The position numbers and the translations under genes were made by a program. Of a DNA stretch of 64,000 nt, positions 47,978 to 55,304 are shown piece after piece. Below the pieces are notes generated by a model. It did no database searches, was not told the DNA's origin, and worked only from the letters and a program-made list of their open reading frames with translations. The DNA comes from DLAJ01 sp023663615 (GTDB lineage Bacteria > Bacillota > Clostridia > Lachnospirales > Lachnospiraceae). Every line of letters begins with the position of its first letter. The first letter of the stretch is position 1. Where the stretch lies: the NCBI GenBank assembly GCA_023663615.1, contig JAMPHA010000001.1, positions 186,001-250,000 of the forward strand, written 5' to 3'.

Positions 47978-48877
47978 ATGACAGTGAATAAGGTATATGT
48001 GCCGCCGATAAAGACACAGGGAATAAAGACAAAACTTGTTCCGTTCATAAAAGAGAATATTTCTGTTTCAAAAACAAGTATGTGGATCGAGCCGTTTATG
48101 GGTTCCGGGGTGGTGGGGTTTAACGTTGCGCCGACGAATGCGGTCTTTGCGGACATCAATCCTCATATCATTGAATTTTACAATCAGGTCGGGAAGGGAA
48201 AGATCACATCCTATCTTGTGAGAAATTTTCTGGAAGAAGAGGGAAATTTGTTGTCAAAAAAGGATGCGGACCATTATTATGAGGTGCGTGAACGTTTTAA
48301 TAAGAATCACAGCCCGCTTGACTTTCTTTTTTTGAACCGTGCTTGTTTTAACGGCATGATCCGGTTTAATAAAGAGTATGAGTTTAATGTTCCATACGGG
48401 CACAAACCCCAGCGCTTTTCTAAAGCATATATTACGAAAATTGTAAATCAGGTATCGCACATAGAGGAGCTGCTGGGGGATCATAACTGGTCTTTTGTTT
48501 GTCAGCCCTTTGAGCAAACAATCAGAATGGCGGATGAACGGGCTTTTATCTACTGTGACCCCCCGTATATCGGCAGGCATGTGGATTATTATGACAGTTG
48601 GAATGAAGAACAGGAAAAAGCACTGTGCAGGGAACTTGTGGCATCGAAAGCAATGTTTATGCTTTCGACGTGGGATCATAATGCTTATAGGAAAAATGAA
48701 TATGTAGAGACCCTGTGGCATTTCTGTCATAAAGCTACAAGGGAGCACTTCTATCATGTCGGTGCCAAAGAAGAGAACAGAAAACCTGTGACAGAAGCAC
48801 TACTGATGAATTATACCGTGTCAGAGGAAGATAACCTGCTTCTTTACGAAGGCAGGCAGTTATCCTTATTTGGATAA
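47978..48877 (+). CDS. EcoRV-like adenine-specific DNA methyltransferase
   Basis: D12-class N6-adenine methyltransferase, 299 residues. It begins VYVPPIKTQGIKTKLVPFIK, very close to M.EcoRV. The SAM motif is FMGSG (40-44) in EPFMGSGVVGFNVAP; the catalytic motif is DPPY (194-197) in YCDPPYIGRHVDYYDSW. It ends TEALLMNY. It should methylate the adenine of the site cut by the adjacent endonuclease. The pair is co-transcribed (1-base gap), which makes simultaneous loss or gain likely. The order is endonuclease first. Confidence 0.92.
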   Translation: MTVNKVYVPPIKTQGIKTKLVPFIKENISVSKTSMWIEPFMGSGVVGFNVAPTNAVFADINPHIIEFYNQVGKGKITSYLVRNFLEEEGNLLSKKDADHYYEVRERFNKNHSPLDFLFLNRACFNGMIRFNKEYEFNVPYGHKPQRFSKAYITKIVNQVSHIEELLGDHNWSFVCQPFEQTIRMADERAFIYCDPPYIGRHVDYYDSWNEEQEKALCRELVASKAMFMLSTWDHNAYRKNEYVETLWHFCHKATREHFYHVGAKEENRKPVTEALLMNYTVSEEDNLLLYEGRQLSLFG

Positions 48878-48889
48878 AGGATTGGGGAA

Positions 48890-49402
48890 TCAGAATTCTT
48901 TGATATGCAGGACATCCCGGTAAATCAGTTCAACGGCTTGTTCCAAGGAAATGTCTTTGTTGAACGTTTTTTCGGGAATGATACCGATATAGTCTTTTTC
49001 GTTCCACCAACTGCGCATTTCTGCTTCCCCAAACGACATCTGCTTTTCTAACGGTTTTGTTTTGTGTCTTTTTATCGTTTCCTCAAACGGAAGATCGTAG
49101 TAATAAGCGAAAATGCGGTTTCCAAAAAGCGAGATTGCCGATTCAAAAAGGGGTTGATACCATTCCGCTTTTAGAATGCCTTCAAGAATGACATGCGCAC
49201 AATGCGCGTTCCCGTAGCGCAGAAGCTCGTTCAATAGAGGGAGGGCAGCGGTGTCTTTTCCGTCGTGCGCCCATAGCATTTCACGCCGGACGGTATCCTG
49301 CGGGATCAAAAGCGTATTTCTGCCTAGCTTTTTTTGAAGCGCTTTTGCCACGCACGATTTCCCGCTTCCGGAGTTTCCACGTAATAGGATGAGAGAGGAC
49401 AT
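48890..49402 (-). CDS. P-loop kinase of the AAA_33/zeta-toxin-like family
   Basis: 170 residues with the P-loop in LILLRGNSGSGKSCVAKALQ. YYYDLPFEETIKRHKTKP suggests the lid and Arg/Lys of a nucleoside-type kinase. It lacks obvious zeta-toxin surroundings (no epsilon antitoxin), so it could be a small-molecule or nucleotide kinase. ATG 49402 was chosen over a start 6 codons earlier. It is convergent with the methyltransferase gene, and lies downstream of a 35-bp repeat. Confidence 0.72.
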   Translation of the reverse strand: MSSLILLRGNSGSGKSCVAKALQKKLGRNTLLIPQDTVRREMLWAHDGKDTAALPLLNELLRYGNAHCAHVILEGILKAEWYQPLFESAISLFGNRIFAYYYDLPFEETIKRHKTKPLEKQMSFGEAEMRSWWNEKDYIGIIPEKTFNKDISLEQAVELIYRDVLHIKEF

Positions 49403-49412
49403 ATGTTTTCTC

Positions 49413-49520
49413 CTGTTCATGCAGACAGCTCAGTCATGGCGATGTTCCGTTCATTGCAGACAGTTCAGTCATGGCGATGTTCCGTTCATTGCAGACAGTT
49501 CAGCTATGGCGATATTCCTA
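49413..49520. repeat. 35-bp tandem repeat upstream of the P-loop kinase
   Basis: Three units share GCAGACAGTTCAGTCATGGC and GATGTTCCGTTCATT (about 35 bp). A fourth has decayed near 49530. They lie between the kinase start and the end of the AraC gene. Confidence 0.8.
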
Positions 49521-49586
49521 TCATGTCTGCCATTGCAGTCGTGGTGATGTTTCCGCTATGCCGATGTTTTGGGCTGGGCTTTTCTG

Positions 49587-50588
49587 TCAGACCGTACCGG
49601 GCGGGACCGAGTCGCTCATGGAAATATGCTCCTCATACAAAACGGACGGAAAAACGGAAATATCCTGCGCAGAGCCGCTTCGGATCATTTTCCGGTACTC
49701 GGTTGGCGTACAGCCTAGGATATTTTTAAATACTTTATTAAAGTAACTGGCGTTATTAAATCCGACTGTCGTGGCAAGTTCCGAGAAGGACATTTGCCGC
49801 CATGCGTCCTGCCGGATGATCACGGATGCCATAAAAATACGGTATTTCATGAGATATTCAAACGGCGTTGTGTGCAGCGCTTTCTTAAAGCAGCGGCAGC
49901 ATTCGCTCTTGCTGACGTGAATGGCGCCGGCGATCTCGTCGAGCGTGATCGGTTCCTGATAATGCCGTTCAATAAATAGGACGGCGTCCTGTGCACGCAG
50001 TTCGCTTAAAGAGCGGGCTTCTTTTTTTTCAGGATCGCAGACGGAAAATTCTTCAAGCAGATATACCCAAAAGCGGCACAGACAGCTTTTGGTGATCAGT
50101 TCATAGCCGATCGCGGCAGAATCGGTTGTGCGGACAAGCTCGTCCAGCAGCGCAGTCATTTCCGCAAAATACGCATACTCTTTATTGATCAAAAAATGAC
50201 GAAATCCCGATTTGTTGGTGATCGGGGTCAGGTATTTGGCGTTGAGATACGTTTTGCCGTAGCCGAAAAACAGCGTGGGATGAAAGACAATCGCGTCAAA
50301 TCGCCCTGGTTCTTCTCCGACCGGACGGAGGGAATGTATGACGTTCTGATTGATGTAGATCGCGTCCCCTGCCTCAAGCAGGATTACTTCATCTCCGATC
50401 AGACATTCCATCCTGCCCTGTGTGACAACGTCAATCTCCAGTTCCTCATGCCAGTGCCAGCGGACAAAGCCCATGTAGAGACTGCGCAGATCGACGTGGT
50501 AGATGGCAATCGGATATTCCAGATTGCCGTGTATTTTCTTTTCTTTCGTGTAATCGTCGGCAGGAAGTTCGGTAGGTTTTGTTCTCAT
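49587..50588 (-). CDS. AraC-family transcriptional regulator
   Basis: About 333 residues. The cupin half contains WHWHEELEIDVVTQGRMECL (metal-site-like HxHxxE) and VIHSLRPVG. The HTH half has ITLDEIAGAIHVSKSECCRC and FSELATTVGFNNASYFNKVF. This is a sensor-plus-AraC arrangement that usually controls sugar use. The start at 50588 is M8 of the longer frame; GACGGGAG lies upstream. It stands alone, next to the P-loop kinase; the target is unknown. Confidence 0.9.
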   Translation of the reverse strand: MRTKPTELPADDYTKEKKIHGNLEYPIAIYHVDLRSLYMGFVRWHWHEELEIDVVTQGRMECLIGDEVILLEAGDAIYINQNVIHSLRPVGEEPGRFDAIVFHPTLFFGYGKTYLNAKYLTPITNKSGFRHFLINKEYAYFAEMTALLDELVRTTDSAAIGYELITKSCLCRFWVYLLEEFSVCDPEKKEARSLSELRAQDAVLFIERHYQEPITLDEIAGAIHVSKSECCRCFKKALHTTPFEYLMKYRIFMASVIIRQDAWRQMSFSELATTVGFNNASYFNKVFKNILGCTPTEYRKMIRSGSAQDISVFPSVLYEEHISMSDSVPPGTV

Positions 50589-50779
50589 AAGTTTGTATTC
50601 TCCCGTCAAACCAAAAACTAGTCAACATGATGTTTAATGTGTGTGATAAATCTGCTCTTTGCGGACATTATATCATGAAATAGGAAGAATAAACAGATGT
50701 ACGCATATATTTTTTATGAGAAAAAAGGAAAAATTGGTGACAGGGACGGATGTGGAACTGTCACGGAGGTTCGCGCAGG

Positions 50780-52552
50780 ATGGATTCGGGAAAATTAGAT
50801 AACGCGTTAGAATTGTCTTTGGATATGACGGAGGAAGAAAGGGAGCAGTCGGGAGATTTGGGCGTCGGCTTTTTTCCGCAGGAGGGAACGTGGGAGCTGA
50901 TCGTCAAATATCAGGGAAGCCTTGATGCGGTCCGGGCGCTGGGGGGCGTCGTGGAGGAATTGATTGCGGGATATGCCATTATCACGATACCGCAGAGCCG
51001 GATTGAGGCGCTTGCCGCTATTCCGCAGATTGAATATGTGGAAAAGCCAAAGCGATTGTTTTTTCAATTGTTGGAACCGCTCGCGGCGGCGTGTATCTCG
51101 CAGGTGCAGCTCAGGGAGCCGTATTTGAGCGGAAAGGGCGTGCTGCTTGCCGTGATCGATACGGGGATTGATTATCGGAGCAGTCTGTTTCGCAATGAGG
51201 ACGGAACAACGCGGATCATGGATTTGTGGGATCAGGTGCTTTTGCCGGATGCGGAGCGCGGATTTTATCCGCCGGAGGGGTTTGCGCAGGGCGTGGTTTT
51301 TTCGCAGGAGCAGATCAATGAGGCGCTGGAGGCAGGAACGGACGCGCTGCGGATTTTGCCAAGCATGGATGTGAGCGGGCACGGCACGGCGGTCGCATCG
51401 GTTGCGGCGGGATATGCTGACAATCCTGCTTTTCGCGGCGTTGCAACACAGAGTCCGCTGCTTGTTGTCAGACTCGGCAATACGCAGGCGGAAGGATTTC
51501 CGAAAACAACGCAGCTCATGCGCGCCGTTACATGGTGCCAGCGCAAGGCGGCGGAATATGGGATGCCGCTCTGCATCAATCTAAGCTTTGGCAATACCTA
51601 CGGCGCGCACAACGGGACCTCCCTGCTGGAACGTTTTATGGACAGTGCGGCGCAGATCGGCAGAACGGCAATCTGTGTCGGGAGCGGCAATGAGGGGAGC
51701 ACGGCAGGGCACGTGGCGCGGGCGATTCAGGAGGGGGAACAGCGCACGGAGATTCTGAGTGTCGGGAGTTACGAGAGCACGCTTTCGGTGCAGATCTGGA
51801 TGAGTCCGATGGACGCCTATCAGCTTGTGATCATCACGCCGACGGGAAATCGTGTGACGATCGACGCGGGTGAGCCCGCGGGTACGAGAAGGACTACCTA
51901 TGACGGGACGCAGCTTTTGATCTATGTGGGAGCGGCAAATCCTTATGCCGCCAATAAGGAGATTTATGTGGAAATGCTGCCTGCCTATGGGAACCGGTAT
52001 CTTGCATCGGGGGAATGGCGCTTTGTTTTTACGGGTGTGCGGACGGCAACGGGGGAATATGCGATGTACCTGCCCTCTCAGGAGGCGCGGGGGACGCAGA
52101 CGTTTTTCTTAAATCCAACGCCGCAGCAGACCTATACGATCCCTTCCACATCCTCGGCGGTCATTACGGTCGGAGCGTATGACTCCGGCAGTGAGCGGTA
52201 TGCGGACTTTTCGGGGCGGGGGAGATATTATGTAAACTCATCGAACGGATTGTCCGATTTTGGCAATGTCAAGCCGGATCTGGTGGCGCCCGGTGTGAAT
52301 CTGTCGGTGATGGGGCCGGGGGACCAGCCGCTTGTCGTGTCGGGGACATCGTATGCAACGCCGTTCGTCACGGGCGCAAGCGCGCTGATGATGGAGCAGG
52401 GCATTGTCCGCGGCATTGATCCGTATTGCTATGGGGAGAAGCTAAAAGCGTATCTTCGGATGGGCGCGAGACCGATCCGGGGGGAGAGTGTTTATCCGAA
52501 CGAACGGGTGGGCTGGGGGGCGCTCTGCCTCCGGGAGAGTCTACCGGGCTGA
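50780..52552 (+). CDS. S8 family serine peptidase (subtilase), Csp-like
   Basis: 590 residues. A prodomain-like N-terminus of about 95 residues leads to the catalytic triad: Asp127 (AVIDTGIDY), His in VSGHGTAVASVA and Ser in VSGTSYATPFVTGA. A long insertion (about 300-430) with a jellyroll-like TPTGNRVTIDAGEP lies between them. There is no signal peptide. Clostridia have such enzymes with the Csp pattern that process germination zymogens, so a sporulation or germination role is possible. The 5' start could be the ATG 10 codons earlier. GGAGG precedes it. Confidence 0.88.
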   Translation: MDSGKLDNALELSLDMTEEEREQSGDLGVGFFPQEGTWELIVKYQGSLDAVRALGGVVEELIAGYAIITIPQSRIEALAAIPQIEYVEKPKRLFFQLLEPLAAACISQVQLREPYLSGKGVLLAVIDTGIDYRSSLFRNEDGTTRIMDLWDQVLLPDAERGFYPPEGFAQGVVFSQEQINEALEAGTDALRILPSMDVSGHGTAVASVAAGYADNPAFRGVATQSPLLVVRLGNTQAEGFPKTTQLMRAVTWCQRKAAEYGMPLCINLSFGNTYGAHNGTSLLERFMDSAAQIGRTAICVGSGNEGSTAGHVARAIQEGEQRTEILSVGSYESTLSVQIWMSPMDAYQLVIITPTGNRVTIDAGEPAGTRRTTYDGTQLLIYVGAANPYAANKEIYVEMLPAYGNRYLASGEWRFVFTGVRTATGEYAMYLPSQEARGTQTFFLNPTPQQTYTIPSTSSAVITVGAYDSGSERYADFSGRGRYYVNSSNGLSDFGNVKPDLVAPGVNLSVMGPGDQPLVVSGTSYATPFVTGASALMMEQGIVRGIDPYCYGEKLKAYLRMGARPIRGESVYPNERVGWGALCLRESLPG

Positions 52553-52727
52553 TATGAATTGATCCAATCTTCCATTAACAAGTTTATCTAAAGATAATTG
52601 ATGGAATGAAGCGTGATCTATAAATAAGATGCACAACTATGCAGAAATAGCAAAAAGTGGTATGATAGGTACAGAGAAAACAACGGACAGAGCCGCTGAA
52701 ATGAAACGCCGGGCAGGAGAATCTTGT

Positions 52728-53504
52728 ATGAAAAAAGCTTTGAAAAATACCATTCTTATTTTGTTGTTCCTGACTTTGAGCACGTCCACCGCGCTTCTTG
52801 CCTATCTGCATTTCTTTTCGCCGGAGGCGGAGGAATATGCAAGGGATCAGGACCTTTCGGGGGAGTGGACCACTGATCTGGACATGACGCAGCGCGCTGC
52901 CGTCACAGCGCTTAGCTGGCTGCAGGAGGTGGAAGGCGTCAGCGTTTCCTTGGAGGATATGGCGTTCTACATGCAGGATCTGACCGTGCGCGTGAGTCTG
53001 ACGTTGGAGCAGAGCGCCCGTGCGGAGAACGCTGCGGAGGGAACCTTTCGCTGTTATGTCCTGCCGGAGAGCTATGATGCCTGCCGACAGTCCGCCTATG
53101 AGGCGTTTGCCATGGCGTTTCGGGAACTTGTGGCAGAGAGGCTGCTCATGGCGGGATATAAAGGCGGCACGGATGAGGATGATCTTGAAGCGCTTGTAAC
53201 GGAGACATTTGGAATGTCCACGGTCTCCTATCTGATGGCGTATGCGCCCGCACTGCTTCCTTCTCTGGAGGAGCTGCAGGCGCAATATGACGGCAGCGGC
53301 AGTTATGAGGCGGCGGATGGCGTCCTGACCAGACGGTCTGACACGGGCGGAACGGACGCTGAAAGGGTGGATAGCTATATCCGGAAAGGCGGGACTTTGA
53401 TCCTGTCCGGCGAAACGGATTCTGCAGGCGCCGGTCTTTTTTCGGATCAGGACGCCGTGATCTACACCCTGCAGCAGCCGCAGGCGGAGGCGCTGCCGGA
53501 GTAA
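52728..53504 (+). CDS. Hypothetical secreted/membrane-anchored protein
   Basis: 258 residues starting MKKALKNTILILLFLTLSTS, a signal-anchor helix. The outside domain is acidic, with repeated Glu/Ala helices, and begins DLSGEWTTDLDMTQRAAVTA. No motif is recognised. It comes 175 bases after the subtilase and 210 before a D,D-carboxypeptidase. The start at 52728 (with AGGAGA upstream) was preferred to an in-frame ATG 33 codons earlier. Confidence 0.6.
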   Translation: MKKALKNTILILLFLTLSTSTALLAYLHFFSPEAEEYARDQDLSGEWTTDLDMTQRAAVTALSWLQEVEGVSVSLEDMAFYMQDLTVRVSLTLEQSARAENAAEGTFRCYVLPESYDACRQSAYEAFAMAFRELVAERLLMAGYKGGTDEDDLEALVTETFGMSTVSYLMAYAPALLPSLEELQAQYDGSGSYEAADGVLTRRSDTGGTDAERVDSYIRKGGTLILSGETDSAGAGLFSDQDAVIYTLQQPQAEALPE

Positions 53505-53630
53505 GTACCGCAGAGACGCTGCAGAAGCATTGCCGGGGTACACCTGGTGCAGGGGTATTGCAGGGTTAAGCGCTGCCGGAGTGACTGATGCAGGGGCGCT
53601 GCGGGGCTGAACGGTGCAGGAGCGGCGGGT
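53500..53630. repeat. Degenerate repeat before the D,D-carboxypeptidase gene
   Basis: GCGCTGCCGGAGT occurs at about 53490 and 53571. TGCAGGGG-NNN-TGC-NGGG occurs at about 53550 and 53598, and a decayed copy follows. It is less regular than the other arrays. Confidence 0.5.
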
Positions 53631-53714
53631 GCGTTTTCGCCGCCCTGCGTCTGCTTTGGAAAGCGCAGATCTGGCATGCTGTTTGATAAGAATCATATGG
53701 AAGAGAGGAATCCC

Positions 53715-55172
53715 ATGAAAAAAATACTGCGGAATATTGTCTGTATGCTATTATGCGCCGTCTTAATCAGTGCTTTTCTGCCCGCCGGGGCGGATGCAAG
53801 CTTTGAAATCCCCGGAAGCTGGCAGGTACAGGCGGATTCCGGCGTCCCATACACGGTAAAAACGCTGGATTACGGCTATGACCATAATACCTATTTTTCC
53901 CTGCGGGATCTTGCCATGGTGCTTTACGGTACGGATAAGTCCTTTTCGCTGGAGATCGCGAAAGATGCCGTTACGCTTGGCCTCGGGGAGAACTATGCGC
54001 CCGTGGGCGTGGAAAATGCGCCATGGGAAGATGACGGGAACCCGGATATTACCCTGCGGCGGAACAAATTCACGGTAAACGGACAGGTCGTGTATTACTA
54101 CACCCTGATCATGCGGCTTCCTTCCGGTCAATACGACTGCTTTATGATGGCGGCGGATCTTGCCATGATTCTGGATGTGAACCTCACGGTTCCTGCCGCG
54201 GGCACGATGCAGATCGACACACAGGGTTCTTTTTGGATTTCGCCTGACGCGCTGGAGCAGGCGGGCTATTTCTATGGCGTCAACAGTGTGCTGGTGGGAG
54301 ACGCTTCCACCGGAGAAATTTATTATCGGTATCAGTCCGATACGCCCTACCCCATAGCCAGTACGTCCAAATTGATGACTTATCTGTTGGTGATGGACGC
54401 CGTCTCAACAGGGCGGATGACGCTGGAACAACAGGTCACGATCTCCGATGCAGTTCAGGCATTGTCCGAATCGGGTGACGGCGTGCTCCACCTCGAAGCG
54501 GGACAGCAGATCGCCGTACAGGAGCTCCTGCTGGGAATGCTTCTGCCTTCCAGCAATGAATGCGCGCTGTGTCTGGCGGAGGCGGTCGCCGGCTCGGAGG
54601 AGGCCTTTGTCGGGATGATGAATCAGAAGGCGTTGGAACTGGGGCTGTCCCAGGCCGTTTTTTTTAACAGTCACGGGCTGCCCTCCTATACGGAAGATCC
54701 CATTCCGTCCAAGCGGCAGAACCGCATGAGCGCGGAAGATATGTTCCGGCTGGCATCTTATCTTTTGAAAGTGTATCCGCAGATCACGGATATGACATCG
54801 CGGCAGACGGCGGTGCTCGCTTCCCTCGCTGCGGAAGTACGCAATACCAATCCGCTTCTTTATAACCTGCCGGAGGTTACCGGACTGAAAACAGGGACGA
54901 CCAATAAAGCGGGGGCATGTCTGGTCACATCGCTTTCGGTGAACGACGGAGTGACGACGCATGATCTGGTCGTGATCGTGTTAGGCACTGAGGATTCCGT
55001 GGAGCGGGGGCGCGTATCGGGACTGCTCGCAAGGTATGCGCTGTATACTTTTTATGAAGGAAAAGGGGATGCCGGGGCAGGCGCGTCCGACCCGGCGGAA
55101 TTACCCACGCATGCGGAGGCGGCGGTAGAACAGATTCTTCGGACGGCAAGAGAGCGGGAAGGCGCTTTTTAG
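53715..55172 (+). CDS. D-alanyl-D-alanine carboxypeptidase (PBP5/6-like) with a stalk domain
   Basis: Serine-type enzyme that trims peptidoglycan pentapeptides outside the membrane. A signal peptide (ILRNIVCMLLCAVLISAFLP) is followed by a copper-amine-oxidase-like stalk (YDHNTYFSLRDLAMVL). The peptidase domain carries SxxK (STSK in PIASTSKLMTYLL), SxN (SSNE), and KTG (LKTGTTNKAG). The ribosome-binding site is GAGAGG. About 485 residues. Such enzymes in spore formers often act in spore cortex or vegetative wall maturation. The neighbour upstream is an unknown secreted protein. Confidence 0.9.
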   Translation: MKKILRNIVCMLLCAVLISAFLPAGADASFEIPGSWQVQADSGVPYTVKTLDYGYDHNTYFSLRDLAMVLYGTDKSFSLEIAKDAVTLGLGENYAPVGVENAPWEDDGNPDITLRRNKFTVNGQVVYYYTLIMRLPSGQYDCFMMAADLAMILDVNLTVPAAGTMQIDTQGSFWISPDALEQAGYFYGVNSVLVGDASTGEIYYRYQSDTPYPIASTSKLMTYLLVMDAVSTGRMTLEQQVTISDAVQALSESGDGVLHLEAGQQIAVQELLLGMLLPSSNECALCLAEAVAGSEEAFVGMMNQKALELGLSQAVFFNSHGLPSYTEDPIPSKRQNRMSAEDMFRLASYLLKVYPQITDMTSRQTAVLASLAAEVRNTNPLLYNLPEVTGLKTGTTNKAGACLVTSLSVNDGVTTHDLVVIVLGTEDSVERGRVSGLLARYALYTFYEGKGDAGAGASDPAELPTHAEAAVEQILRTAREREGAF

Positions 55173-55183
55173 CGGCTCCTTAC

Positions 55184-55212
55184 TTGCAATCGGGGTATTG
55201 TTAGGGTATAGT
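55184..55212 (+). promoter_or_regulatory. Promoter before hybrid kinase 1
   Basis: TTGCAA (55184-55189) and TATAGT (55207-55212) have 17-bp spacing, about 92 bases before the kinase start. Confidence 0.6.
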
Positions 55213-55304
55213 TAAAAAAGAACAATCCCCAAAACTTACGAAACGGATATTTCGATGAGATACGGAATTCTGCCCGCAGAGGTTGAAACAGAAGGCGTGA
55301 AAAA

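Noticed and set aside
48890..49402. Zeta toxin with epsilon antitoxin
   Set aside because: The P-loop fits a broad kinase class, but no antitoxin gene adjoins it and the toxin-specific motifs were not recognised.
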